DNA from: Bosea sp. PAMC 26642 | Lineage (GTDB): Bacteria > Pseudomonadota > Alphaproteobacteria > Rhizobiales > Beijerinckiaceae | Direction: 5' to 3' | Assembly: GCF_001562255.1 (NCBI RefSeq) | Contig: NZ_CP014301.1 | Location: forward strand, 4,867,501-4,931,500 | Length of the DNA stretch: 64,000 nt | Shown here: piece by piece, positions 52,327-61,102 of the stretch | Numbering within the stretch: position 1 is the stretch's first letter | Layout: every line of letters starts with the position of its first letter | Made by a program: the position numbers and the translations under genes | Notes under the pieces: generated by a model | Seen by the model: only the letters and a program-made list of their open reading frames with translations | Database searches by the model: none | Told to the model about the DNA's origin: nothing

Positions 52327-53123
52327 GAAGAAACGGCCCCCTTGCCCTGATCTTCCACGGGCTCTTCGTCGTCTTCATGCTGGCGCCGCTGCTGATCGTC
52401 TGTGTCGTCGCCTTCACGCCGGAGGGCTATCTGTCGCTGCCGACGCGCGGCCCGAGCCTGCGCTGGTTCAGGGCGATCCTCGATTATCCCGAGTTCATCC
52501 GCGCCTTCCGCGACTCGCTTTGGCTGGCGGCTTTGTCCTCCACCATCGCGATCATGCTGGCGGTGCCGGCCGCGCTCGCCATCGCGCGCTACCGCTTCCC
52601 CGGCCGCGAGGCGATCACGGCGCTGTTCATGTCGCCGCTGATGGTGCCCCATGTCGTGCTTGGCATCGCCTTCCTGCGCTTCTTCACCCAGATCGGGATC
52701 TCCGGCACCTATATCGGCCTTGTACTGAGCCACATCATCGTCATCATCCCCTTTGCGCTGCGGCTCGTGCTCGCGGCCTCCTATGGCATCGACCGGCGCA
52801 TCGAGCATGCCGCGATCTCGCTGGGCGCGGGCACGGCCACGGTGTTTCGCAGGGTGACCCTGCCGCTGATCCTGCCAGGTGTCGTCTCGGGCTGGCTGCT
52901 GGCGGCGATCAACTCCTTCGACGAGGTGACGATGACGGTGTTCATCGCCTCGCCCGCCACCGTGACGCTGCCGGTGCGGATGTTCCTCTACATCCAGGAC
53001 AACATCGACCCGCTCATCGCGGCGGTCTCCGCCTGCCTCATCGCCATGACCGCGATCCTGCTCTTCGCGCTCGACCGGCTGTTCGGGCTCGACCGCCTCT
53101 TCGTCGGATCCGGAAAGGGCTGA
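52323..53123 (+). CDS. ABC transporter permease, PotC type
   Basis: The protein has 266 aa and six helices; the EAA loop is EHAAISLGAGTATVFRRVTLP, followed by PGVVSGWLLAAINSFDEVT, a PotC signature. It completes the importer with the previous permease. It is followed after 5 bp by the first FAD oxidase gene. Confidence 0.93.
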   Translation: MRRNGPLALIFHGLFVVFMLAPLLIVCVVAFTPEGYLSLPTRGPSLRWFRAILDYPEFIRAFRDSLWLAALSSTIAIMLAVPAALAIARYRFPGREAITALFMSPLMVPHVVLGIAFLRFFTQIGISGTYIGLVLSHIIVIIPFALRLVLAASYGIDRRIEHAAISLGAGTATVFRRVTLPLILPGVVSGWLLAAINSFDEVTMTVFIASPATVTLPVRMFLYIQDNIDPLIAAVSACLIAMTAILLFALDRLFGLDRLFVGSGKG

Positions 53124-53128
53124 CAGAC

Positions 53129-54262
53129 GTGACTACCCCTGCATCTTCATCCGAAGCCGACATTGTCGTCGTCGGCGGTGGTGTCGTCGGCGGCGCCATC
53201 GCGCTCGGCCTGGCGCGCGGCGGCGCCCGCGTCACCATCCTCGACGAGGGCGACGTCGCCTTTCGCGCCTCGCGCGGCAATTTCGCGCTGGTCTGGGTCC
53301 AGTCAAAGGGGCTCGGCATGCCCGACTACGCGATGTGGTCGCGTCGCTCGGCCGAGCAATGGCACCAGCTCGCCGATGTCCTCCACGCGGAAACCGGCAT
53401 CGACGTCGCCCACAGCCAGCCCGGCGGCTTCATGCTTTGCCTGTCGGAAGCCGAGCTGGGGCAGCGCCGCCAGACCATGCTGCGGTTGCACAACCAGATG
53501 TCGCTGGCCGATTTTCCCTATGAGATCCTCGACCATGACGAGACGAAGCGTCGCCTGCCCGATATCGGCCCCGATGTCGCCGGCTCGGTCTACAGCCCGC
53601 TCGACGGCCATGTGAATTCGCTGAAGCTGTTTCGCGCGCTGCGCGAGGCCGCGCAGCGTCGCGGCGTCGAGTACAAGCCCAACTGCACCGTCGACAGCAT
53701 CACCCAGAGCGACGGCGGCTTCCGGCTGAAGGGCGCCTTCGGCGAGATCGCGGCCGGCAAGGTCGTGCTGGCCGCAGGACTCGGCAATGCGCGGCTTGCA
53801 CTCATGGTCGGCCTCGATGCGCCGGTGAAGCCGAGCAAGGGCCAGATCATCGTCACGGAGAAGACCGACGCCTTCCTGCACAACCCGATGGTGACGATCC
53901 GCCAGACCGATGAGGGCGGCATCATGATCGGCGACAGCCAGGAGGATCGCGGCTTCGACACGGTCGTCGGCCAGCCGATCCTTTCAGTGATGGCCGAGCG
54001 CGCGGTGCGGATGTTTCCGCGCCTAGCGGGCCTGAACGTCGTGCGCTCGTGGTCGGCGCTGCGGGTGATGAGCCCCGACGGCTTCCCGATCTACGACCAG
54101 TCGCTCAGCCATCCCGGCGCCTTCCTCGTCACCTGCCATTCCGGCGTGACACTGGCTGCCAACCATGTCCTGACGCTCGCGCCCGCCATCCTGTCCGGCG
54201 ATTTGCCGACGACGCTCGATGCCTTTTCCGCACGGAGGTTCCATGTTCCGGCCCATGCATGA
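53129..54262 (+). CDS. FAD-dependent amino acid oxidase/dehydrogenase, DAO family (first copy)
   Basis: The protein is 377 aa from GTG 53129. The FAD site is IVVVGGGVVGGAIALGLARG (12-31), with the DAO C-terminal block SWSALRVMSPDGFPIYDQ and CHSGVTLAANH. Proteins of this family oxidise D- or N-alkyl amino acids to imino acids. Together with the next two genes it matches the heterotrimeric HcnABC-like or D-hydroxyproline/opine dehydrogenase layout. Its end overlaps the small ferredoxin-like gene by 20 bp. Confidence 0.9.
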   Translation: MTTPASSSEADIVVVGGGVVGGAIALGLARGGARVTILDEGDVAFRASRGNFALVWVQSKGLGMPDYAMWSRRSAEQWHQLADVLHAETGIDVAHSQPGGFMLCLSEAELGQRRQTMLRLHNQMSLADFPYEILDHDETKRRLPDIGPDVAGSVYSPLDGHVNSLKLFRALREAAQRRGVEYKPNCTVDSITQSDGGFRLKGAFGEIAAGKVVLAAGLGNARLALMVGLDAPVKPSKGQIIVTEKTDAFLHNPMVTIRQTDEGGIMIGDSQEDRGFDTVVGQPILSVMAERAVRMFPRLAGLNVVRSWSALRVMSPDGFPIYDQSLSHPGAFLVTCHSGVTLAANHVLTLAPAILSGDLPTTLDAFSARRFHVPAHA

Positions 54263-54551
54263 GCTGAAGGCGGCCGAGGCGCTCGGCTTCACCTTCGACG
54301 GCCGCGCCCTGACGGCGCGCACGGGCGACACGGTGGCGGCCGCGCTGCTCGCCAACGGCGTCCAGGCCTGCCGCCAGACGCCGGTCTCGGGCGCGGCCCG
54401 CGGGCCTTACTGCATGATGGGCGTCTGCTTCGAATGCCTGGTCGTCATAGACGGCGTAGGCAACCGCCAGGGCTGCCTCGTGCCGCTGCGCGATGGCATG
54501 CGGATCGAAACCCAGACTGGGCGCCGCCACCCCGATGGGGCAAAGTCATGA
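54243..54551 (+). CDS. Small (2Fe-2S)-binding subunit of amino-acid dehydrogenase (HcnA-like)
   Basis: The protein is 102 aa from ATG 54243 after CGGAGGTTCC. The plant-type cluster is Cys57-x4-Cys62-x2-Cys65-x12-Cys78 (YCMMGVCFECLV, RQGCLV). The beta-grasp start FTFDGRALTARTGDTVAAAL is visible. It passes electrons from the catalytic FAD subunit to the second FAD subunit or to quinone. It overlaps the next gene by 4 bp. Confidence 0.9.
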   Translation: MFRPMHELKAAEALGFTFDGRALTARTGDTVAAALLANGVQACRQTPVSGAARGPYCMMGVCFECLVVIDGVGNRQGCLVPLRDGMRIETQTGRRHPDGAKS

Positions 54552-55996
54552 TCACGCTTACCGCCATCGATCAGATCGCCGAGCATTACGACATCGCGGT
54601 GGTCGGCGCGGGGCCTACCGGTCTCGCCGCCGCCGCGCGCGCTGCCGAACTCGGCCTCTCCGTGCTCCTGGCCGACGAGAACCCCTCGCCGGGCGGCCAG
54701 ATCTACCGCGCCATCACCACGACGCCGGTTACGCAGCGCGGCGTGCTGGGCGAGGACTACTGGAAGGGCGGGGCGCTGGTCGACAGGCTTTGGCCGACGA
54801 ACACGGCCTATGCGCCGGGTTGCACCGTCTGGTCGGTCGCACCCGACGAGGTGGGCGGCTTCGAACTCGGGCTCTCGCTCGGCGGCCAGGCGCGGCTGGT
54901 TGCGACCGACCAGGTCATCCTGGCAACGGGCGCGCAGGAGCGGCCCTTCCCGATCCCCGGCTGGACGCTGCCGGGCGTGATGACGGCAGGCGCCGCCCAG
55001 ATCGCGCTCAAGGCCTCGGGCTTAGTGCCGAGCGGCCGCACCGTAATCGCCGGCTGCGGCCCCTTGCTCTATCTGCTCGCCGGCCAGCTTGCGGCGGCCG
55101 GCGCCAACATCGTCGCGGTGCTCGACACGATGCCGCGCCGCAACTGGCTCTCGGCGCTGGCGGCGCTGCCCGATTTCCTGCGTTCGCCTTATCTCGCCAA
55201 GGGCCTGAAGCTGATGGCGGCGGCCCGCGGCAAGCTGCCGTTCAGGACCGGCGTCACCGCTCTCGCGGCTGAAGGCTCCGGCAAGGTCACCGGCGTCAGC
55301 GTCACCCGCGGCGGTCGAACCAAAACCATCGCCTGCGACGCGCTCCTGCTGCATCAAGGCGTCATCCCCGGCATCAACCTTTCCAACGCCGCCGGCTGCG
55401 CGCAGCATTTCGACCACGTCCAGCTTTGCTGGACGCCGACGGTGGACGACTGGTTCGCCTCATCGATTCCCGGCATCGCCATCGCCGGCGACGGGGCCGG
55501 CATCGGCGGCGCTGAAAGCGCGGCCCTGCGCGGCGAGCTCGCGTCGCTCGATGCGGCGCGCCGGTTTGGCCGCCTGACGCCGGTGCAGCGCGACGAGATG
55601 GCCGGACCGACCCGCATTGCGCTGGCGCGCAGCCTGCGCGGCCGCCGTTTCCTGGACCTGCTCTATCGCCCGGCCGGGGCATTCCTCGCTCCGCCGGCGG
55701 ACGAGACGATCGTCTGCCGCTGCGAGGAGGTCACCGCCGGCCAGATCCGCGATACGGCGAGCCGGCTCGGCGTCACCGGACCAAATCAGATGAAGGCCTT
55801 CCTGCGCTGCGGCATGGGACCGTGCCAAGGCCGGCTCTGCGGGCCGACTGTGGTCGAACTGATCGCACAGGCGCACGGTCTGTCGCCTACAGAGGTCGGC
55901 TACTACCGCCTGCGGCCGCCGGTGAAACCGATTACCTTGGCCGAACTCGCGGCCTTGCCGCCGACCGAGGCCGCGGTCAAAGCGGTGGTTAGGTGA
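54548..55996 (+). CDS. NAD(P)/FAD-binding oxidoreductase subunit with C-terminal [2Fe-2S] domain (HcnB/OoxA-like)
   Basis: The protein is 482 aa from ATG 54548. The N-terminal FAD site is IAVVGAGPTGLAAAARAAEL; the second dinucleotide fold lies near TVIAGCGPLLYLLAGQLAAA. At the C-terminus a BFD-like cluster is formed by VCRCEEVTAGQIRD, then LRCGMGPCQGRLCGP. This is the alpha subunit type of opine oxidases, proline/hydroxyproline dehydrogenases and HcnB. It is coupled by overlaps to genes on both sides. Confidence 0.92.
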   Translation: MITLTAIDQIAEHYDIAVVGAGPTGLAAAARAAELGLSVLLADENPSPGGQIYRAITTTPVTQRGVLGEDYWKGGALVDRLWPTNTAYAPGCTVWSVAPDEVGGFELGLSLGGQARLVATDQVILATGAQERPFPIPGWTLPGVMTAGAAQIALKASGLVPSGRTVIAGCGPLLYLLAGQLAAAGANIVAVLDTMPRRNWLSALAALPDFLRSPYLAKGLKLMAAARGKLPFRTGVTALAAEGSGKVTGVSVTRGGRTKTIACDALLLHQGVIPGINLSNAAGCAQHFDHVQLCWTPTVDDWFASSIPGIAIAGDGAGIGGAESAALRGELASLDAARRFGRLTPVQRDEMAGPTRIALARSLRGRRFLDLLYRPAGAFLAPPADETIVCRCEEVTAGQIRDTASRLGVTGPNQMKAFLRCGMGPCQGRLCGPTVVELIAQAHGLSPTEVGYYRLRPPVKPITLAELAALPPTEAAVKAVVR

Positions 55997-57132
55997 GCGT
56001 GGAGTGTCGTAGCGCCGACGTCATCGTCATCGGGGGCGGCATCCATGGCTGCTCGACGGCGCTGAATTGCGCCATGCGCGGGCTGTCGGTGATCCTTCTC
56101 GAAAAGGACCATGCCGGCCGGCACGCATCGGGCGTCAATGCCGGCGGGGTGCGCCAGCTCGCCCGCCATGTCGCGGAGATTCCGCTCTCTAATGCCTCGA
56201 TGGCGCTCTGGCACAGGATCGAGGACCTCGTCGACGACGATTGCGGCTTCACCTGCGACGGTCAGGTCCTGGTCGCGGAGGACGAGGAAGATCTCGACAC
56301 CTGCCGCGCCCGCGTCGACGACCTGACCCTGCGCGGGTTCCATCATGAGGAGCTCATCGACGCCGCTGAACTGCGCCGGCTGGTGCCGGCCGTCTCCGAT
56401 TTATGCCCCGGCGGCGTGATTTCGCGCCGCGACGGCGCGGCGATCCCGCTGCGCGCGACCCAGGCCTTCAAGCGCAAGGCGGCCAGCCTCGGCGCCGACA
56501 TCCGCGAAGGCGTGCGGGTCACCCGCGTCGTTCGTGACGGCGCGAACTGGCGGGTCGAGACCGATAACGGCTTCTTCCTCAGCCCCCGCATCGTCAATAC
56601 CGCCGGAGCCTGGGCCGACCGCATCGCGGCCGATCTCGGCGAGCCGGTGCCACTTGAGGTGATCGCGCCGATGCTGATGATCACCGCCGCGATGCCGGCC
56701 TTTATCAAGCCCGTCGTGATCCTGCGCCGGCGCAAGCTCTCCTTCAAGCAGTTCGGCAACGGCACCGTGCTGATCGGCGGCGGCTATCTCGGCCGCGCCA
56801 TCCGCGACGAGAACCGCACTGTGCTCGACTGGGGCAAGCTCGCGACCAACGCCAGGACGGTCTGGGACCTGTTCCCCGTCATGCGTGCGGCCCCGATCGC
56901 CCGCGCCTGGGCCGGCATCGAGGCGCGCATGCCCGACGACCTGCCGGTCTTCGGTCCCAGCGCCCGGCACGAGGGCGTCTACCATCAGTTCGGCTTCTCG
57001 GCCCACGGCTTCCAGCTCGGCCCCGGAGCCGGCGCCGTCATGGCCGAGATCATCGCGACCGGATCGACCAATGTCCCGATCGACGGTCTCCAGATTTCCC
57101 GCTTCACCCACCCCCGAGAGAGCAGACCATGA
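55993..57132 (+). CDS. FAD-dependent oxidoreductase, DAO family (second copy; OoxB/sarcosine oxidase beta-like)
   Basis: The protein is 379 aa from GTG 55993, overlapping the previous stop. The FAD site is VIVIGGGIHGCSTALNCAM, then HASGVNAGGVRQLARH, RIVNTAGAWADRIAADLGEP, and the end FGFSAHGFQLGPGAGAVMAE. The complex already has a DAO-type subunit at 53129, so this operon has two different candidate catalytic subunits for one pair of electron-transfer subunits. They may exchange on the same alpha/gamma core to widen substrate range. Confidence 0.9.
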   Translation: MSVECRSADVIVIGGGIHGCSTALNCAMRGLSVILLEKDHAGRHASGVNAGGVRQLARHVAEIPLSNASMALWHRIEDLVDDDCGFTCDGQVLVAEDEEDLDTCRARVDDLTLRGFHHEELIDAAELRRLVPAVSDLCPGGVISRRDGAAIPLRATQAFKRKAASLGADIREGVRVTRVVRDGANWRVETDNGFFLSPRIVNTAGAWADRIAADLGEPVPLEVIAPMLMITAAMPAFIKPVVILRRRKLSFKQFGNGTVLIGGGYLGRAIRDENRTVLDWGKLATNARTVWDLFPVMRAAPIARAWAGIEARMPDDLPVFGPSARHEGVYHQFGFSAHGFQLGPGAGAVMAEIIATGSTNVPIDGLQISRFTHPRESRP

Positions 57133-57476
57133 CCATCAAGCGCAGTATCAGGACCCCGATCCAGAACCGCATCGTCGAGACCGGCAGCCTCGTCTTCGTC
57201 GGCGGCGTCATCGCTGATGACACCACCCAGTTGATGGGCCCGCAGACGCAGAACATCCTGGGCAAGATCGAGGGCTATCTCGGCGAGGTTGGGCTCGACC
57301 GCAAGGCGATCGTCGCAGCCCAGATCTACGTCACCGACCTCTCCCAGAAGAAGGAGATGGATGGCGCCTGGACCGGCTTCTTCGGCGACGACATGCCGAC
57401 CCGCGCCACAGTCGGCGTCGCCGATCTCGGCGGCGGCGCGATCATCGAGGTGGTGGTCACCGCGAGCCGCGGCTGA
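57129..57476 (+). CDS. RidA family enamine/imine deaminase
   Basis: The protein has 115 aa, the usual length, with TGSLVFVGGVIADD, LGEVGLDRKAIVAAQIYVTD and the conserved Arg in PTRATVGVADLGGGAIIEV. RidA proteins hydrolyse reactive enamines/imines to ketones and ammonia. Placed last after two FAD oxidases, it would clear the imino acid they produce. It overlaps the previous stop by 4 bp. Confidence 0.93.
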   Translation: MTIKRSIRTPIQNRIVETGSLVFVGGVIADDTTQLMGPQTQNILGKIEGYLGEVGLDRKAIVAAQIYVTDLSQKKEMDGAWTGFFGDDMPTRATVGVADLGGGAIIEVVVTASRG

Positions 57477-57891
57477 CCACGGCGTCAGAACATGACATGT
57501 CGATCATCATGTCGGCGCAGCATCACCGTGGTCTAACTTCCTCCAGGGTGCCGAGGTCAAAATCGGCGTGTACGGCGACCCTTTTTTCATCGCCACCTGA
57601 CCCCCAGGTCAGTACAGACATTTCTCTATTCGCGGCTCGCGCAATGTACGTCGCAACGAATTAAGGGCGCGCGCCGCATCTATGCCCGGACGCAACGCGC
57701 CAACTGCCGACATTCGGCCGATGCCGGAAAGCGGACGTATCCGATCAACGATTCGCGGCTGTCAGCGTCCGACCCACGGCGGCAGTCACGCTCTTCGCTC
57801 ATCGCCTGGGCCCGTCGCGCTGCCTCGCACGCGGCCGACGGGGTGGCTGAAGGGCCGTTAGCCCGCTGGGGCTCGCTGGGAGCCGCGAGGA
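57477..57891. other. Intergenic region without recognised gene
   Basis: No coding sequence supported. CTGACC (57597-57602) and GGTCAG (57607-57612) form a short palindrome that could be an operator or part of a terminator. Local base composition is slightly lower in GC around 57580-57660. Confidence 0.45.
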
Positions 57892-58527
57892 TCATAGGCG
57901 CCGGTCCTGCGGCTTGCGCCGCCTCAGCAACATCCATGCGCGGAGATCGAACAGCGCGACCGCGGTGGCGCCGACGACGAGCGCGCAGAGCGCGAGCTTG
58001 GAGACGCTCCCCATCGTCCCCTCGATCAGCAGAGCGTGGACGACTCCGCCGAGCACGACCAACATCACGAGCACGGTATGGCCAAGACGCCAGAGCCGCG
58101 GCCTGATACGCAGGGGCCGCCGCAGCGCGGCGAGCAGCGCCGCGGCGAAGGCGGCCCACATAGCGACGACCCCCCAGGCCGAAAACGGCGTCGGCGAGTC
58201 GAAGAGAAGCGCGTCGACGACGTCGGGCGGGCTGGTCAGCCACAGCCCGGCGACATGAATGATGATCGCCGTGACAAGCGCGGTTCCGACCCAGCGATGC
58301 ACCCGACGCCCGCGCGGGACCGGGAGCCCCGGCAGGTATCCGGCCGCGAGCAGGGGCTGCAGCAGAATGAGCGCCAGCGCCAAGACGCCGGCGAAACCAG
58401 CCACGATATAGATCGGCCCACGCCAGGCGAGCAGCGGGCTCGTTGCAGCGACGGCGAGCGACACGACGATCGCGCCCGCGACCACGGCCCAGATCAGGGC
58501 CGCCCTCATCGACGGCATGCGGCTCAC
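57892..58527 (-). CDS. Ferric reductase-like transmembrane cytochrome b
   Basis: This 211-aa membrane protein has about six helices. Heme-ligand-type histidines are seen in RRVHRWVGTAL, IIIHVAGLW, RLGHTVLVML and GVVHALLIEG, the pattern of the ferric-reductase-like/cytochrome b561 class. It overlaps the Tat-exported gene upstream by 4 bp, so it may supply electrons to, or anchor, that partner. Substrate and partner activity are unknown. Confidence 0.82.
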   Translation of the reverse strand: MSRMPSMRAALIWAVVAGAIVVSLAVAATSPLLAWRGPIYIVAGFAGVLALALILLQPLLAAGYLPGLPVPRGRRVHRWVGTALVTAIIIHVAGLWLTSPPDVVDALLFDSPTPFSAWGVVAMWAAFAAALLAALRRPLRIRPRLWRLGHTVLVMLVVLGGVVHALLIEGTMGSVSKLALCALVVGATAVALFDLRAWMLLRRRKPQDRRL

Positions 58528-59024
58528 GCCGACTGGAGCACGAAGTCGGCCTTCAGGCTCTTGTCTCGGGAACTCTGCATCACCGGGCGCAGGAACACGG
58601 TCTTGAAGGCTGCATCGTCATAGGCGAGATGGCCGTGCGCCTGCCCGAAGGCCGGGATGATCTGCGGCATCTCCAGACGGAACACGCCATTGGCGTCGGT
58701 CAGCGTCGCGCCGTGGCTTTGTGCATCGGTCTCGTAGCCCTCCGTGGTATGGGCCCAGATCTGGATACGGATCCCGGGCAGTGGCGCGCCATCGCCGGCC
58801 CGGCGCACCGTCCCGGACATCCAGAAGCCGCCATTGCCGATCCGCTGCACGATCGGCGCGCCCGGACGGTAATTGTTGGCGCCCCCGCGCATCGAGCCCG
58901 TCGGCGCCAATCCCTGTGCCTGAGCCGGCTGAATGATGGCCGGCGCTCCCTGTGTGATCACCGTCGCGCCAAAGGCGGCCCCGGCAGCCAGCAGGCCGCG
59001 GCGTGTCGTGGAAATGGGCAGCAT
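58524..59024 (-). CDS. Tat-exported protein with an intradiol-dioxygenase/transthyretin-like fold
   Basis: The protein has 166 aa. The Tat signal is STTRRGLLAAGAAFGATVIT. The mature part has a beta-sandwich pattern like the C-terminal core of intradiol dioxygenases: FWMSGTVRRAGDGAPLPGIR, IQIWAHTTEGYE, LTDANGVFRLEMPQIIPAF, GHLAYDD. The helical N-terminal dimerisation region and a full Tyr/His iron site are not obvious, so dioxygenase activity is uncertain. It is coupled to the cytochrome b gene. Confidence 0.75.
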   Translation of the reverse strand: MLPISTTRRGLLAAGAAFGATVITQGAPAIIQPAQAQGLAPTGSMRGGANNYRPGAPIVQRIGNGGFWMSGTVRRAGDGAPLPGIRIQIWAHTTEGYETDAQSHGATLTDANGVFRLEMPQIIPAFGQAHGHLAYDDAAFKTVFLRPVMQSSRDKSLKADFVLQSA

Positions 59025-59441
59025 CGCTTGCTCCGTGGATCGAGGTTACAGCCCGTCGGCAAAGGCCACGAGCCTCCCGTTCGACTGCAGTCCTACTGAA
59101 GCTATTCGGCGAAATCTCGTCGGCCAGCGGGGCACACGGCTTCGTGACGACCGTTGCCGAGGGACAATCTTCGCTCCGACTCTCGGCATGGCATGGCCGC
59201 GCACGCTTAGGGCGCATCCATCTCTGCGTGACCGAGGCCAATCGGCCATCGACCAAGCTCGTCCCCTCGGCGCCATTAGAGGACCTCAGCGCTATCGCGG
59301 GAAGCAGACGTTGGCGAATACCCTGCGAGGAGCGCGCTCTTGGTCCGCTTCTCTTCTGTCTCCCGCCGGACTATCCCACATCCGTATCGAAGCTCCCGTC
59401 GAAATCGGGCGGATCGATATCTGACAGGTTCGACGCGTGCA
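59025..59441. other. Region without recognised gene
   Basis: About 417 bases between the Tat protein gene and the end of the flavin reductase gene. Open frames here lack domains and ribosome sites. The promoter of the cytochrome b/Tat pair should lie near 59030-59100. Confidence 0.4.
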
Positions 59442-60137
59442 TCAGAGCCGCCGGTTGGCTGACTTGGGGTCGGACGCAAAGGTCGCGACAGACATGGTCG
59501 GCAGATCGAAACAGTCTCTCGTCGTTGCATAACCGTGGCCACCCATGCGGCCGATCGCGTCGAGCGCGAGGGGGTCGACATGCAGGTGCTGGTTGATCGT
59601 ATCGGCGCGGAAATGCGCATAGACGACCTCGCCCAGAATGATCTCGCGCGAATTCCCGATGCCGAGCGTCGTATGGTGGCGGCATTCGAAGGCGGCGGGG
59701 GCCTGACCGATCCATGGACAGGGTACCTTCACGCCCGGCATCGCGGTCAACCCGGCCTCGGCCAGCTCGTCGACGCCGGGCTCGAAGGGCGTGGCGCAGA
59801 TGTTCATGCCCTCGACCAGCGCATCGGAGACGATGTTGACCGTGAAGGCCAGCGTCTCGCGGATGTTGCGGCCGGTGTCCTTCTGTCCGCCGGCGGGGCG
59901 ATACTCGACGCCGAGCGCTACGATCGCCGGATCGGCCGAGAGGCAGTTGAAGAAGGAGAACGGCGCTGCGTTGACGACGCCCCGGCCGTCCACGGTGGTG
60001 ACGAGTGCGATCGGACGCGGCACCACCGCGCCAATCAGCAGCTTGTAGCGCTCGCGCGGGGATAGCTCGGCGAAATCGAAGGTGACGAAGGAGTCAGAGG
60101 TCCCGCCGATCTGTGGCGGGGTCAACGTTTCGGTCAT
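59442..60137 (-). CDS. Flavin reductase family protein (FMN-binding split barrel)
   Basis: The protein has 231 aa, with LIGAVVPRPIALVTTVDGRG, NAAPFSFFNCLSADPAIVAL and NIRETLAFTVNIVSDALVEG typical of the DIM6/NTAB flavin reductases. It reduces FMN/FAD with NAD(P)H for a monooxygenase, or acts alone. It starts inside the stop of the GntR gene (ATGA overlap), so the two are one unit and the reductase is probably under that regulator. Confidence 0.9.
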   Translation of the reverse strand: MTETLTPPQIGGTSDSFVTFDFAELSPRERYKLLIGAVVPRPIALVTTVDGRGVVNAAPFSFFNCLSADPAIVALGVEYRPAGGQKDTGRNIRETLAFTVNIVSDALVEGMNICATPFEPGVDELAEAGLTAMPGVKVPCPWIGQAPAAFECRHHTTLGIGNSREIILGEVVYAHFRADTINQHLHVDPLALDAIGRMGGHGYATTRDCFDLPTMSVATFASDPKSANRRL

Positions 60138-60841
60138 GGTGTCGTCAGTCCTTCGCTCAAGGCATAGGGCGCGAGCACTTCGCGGATGTCGCGCTCGCCG
60201 CGCGGCGTCAGCAGGGCCCGCGTCACCACGGCCTGCAGGTGATGGTCCATCAGATGGGCGGCGCGCGCGGCGTCTCCGGCGCGCAAGGCCTCGATCAGCT
60301 GGCGATGCTCGGAGACGGCGCATTCGGAGGAATGCGGCCGTCCGTAGATCGCCAGGATCAGCGAGCAGCGCGACGAGACCTCCTGCACATAGCGCAACAG
60401 CAGCGCATTGCCGGTCATTTCGGCAAGCCGGATATGGAACTCGCCGGCGAGCCGGATCGATTCCGGTCTATCTCGGCCCAGCGCGCTTTCCTCCTGCCGC
60501 ACATGCGCCTCGAGCTCGGCCGCCTGCGCGGATGTCAGCTGGCCCGCCAGGCTTTCAGTCACCTGCCGCTCCAGCCCACGCCTGACGTCGAAGACGTCGC
60601 GCGCTTCCTCCAGGGTCGGGTAGGCGACCGAGGCGCCGCGATTGGGCTTGAGCTCGACCAGCCCCTCGACGGCAAGGCGTCCGAAGGCCTCTCGCACCAG
60701 AGTGCGGCTAACACCGAGCTGCTCGCCGATCGAATCCTCCGGCAGCTTCATGCCGGGCTTGAGCGCCTGCTCGATGATGGCGCGACGCAGCGCCCGATAG
60801 ACCGATTGCGCCCGCAATCCAGGCGTCCGCGGTTCGCTCAT
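60134..60841 (-). CDS. GntR family regulator, FCD type
   Basis: The protein is 235 aa from ATG 60841. The winged helix is LPEDSIGEQLGVSRTLVREA at about residues 33-52; the FCD domain includes LAGEFHIRLAEMTGNALLLR and SEHRQLIEALRAGDAARAAH. It is divergent from the dipeptide-type ABC operon at 61103, and the strong inverted repeat at 60948-60976 lies between them, which makes it the likely regulator of both directions. The long in-frame extension upstream is antisense to the binding protein and was rejected. Confidence 0.9.
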   Translation of the reverse strand: MSEPRTPGLRAQSVYRALRRAIIEQALKPGMKLPEDSIGEQLGVSRTLVREAFGRLAVEGLVELKPNRGASVAYPTLEEARDVFDVRRGLERQVTESLAGQLTSAQAAELEAHVRQEESALGRDRPESIRLAGEFHIRLAEMTGNALLLRYVQEVSSRCSLILAIYGRPHSSECAVSEHRQLIEALRAGDAARAAHLMDHHLQAVVTRALLTPRGERDIREVLAPYALSEGLTTP

Positions 60842-60947
60842 CGTACCCCGTCTCCGTACTGCTGCGGCCGCTCCCGCGACCTGTGCCGGCGCAGTCAATG
60901 TCACGGGTTCAGGCTCCGCTCCAGTTTTTCGCTTGTCATCAGAAATC

Positions 60948-60976
60948 GCATACAATACGTTTACAGTATCGTATGC
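60948..60976. promoter_or_regulatory. Inverted-repeat operator, likely for the adjacent GntR regulator
   Basis: GCATACAATAC (60948-60958), spacer GTTTACA, GTATCGTATGC (60966-60976): 10 of 11 positions are complementary. Each arm contains an ATAC/GTAT core typical of FCD-GntR operators, so two dimers may bind side by side. It sits in the divergent promoter region between the regulator and the binding-protein gene. Confidence 0.65.
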
Positions 60977-61102
60977 AAGTTTGATAATTTTTTGCACACG
61001 ACGTGCTGCGTTTCGCGCCAGTCTGCGTGGAATTGCGGCAGAGGCAGGCAGTCCGGGAGCGCCGATGCGCCGCTCCGGTCCAGGCAAACGGGAGTTGGCG
61101 CG

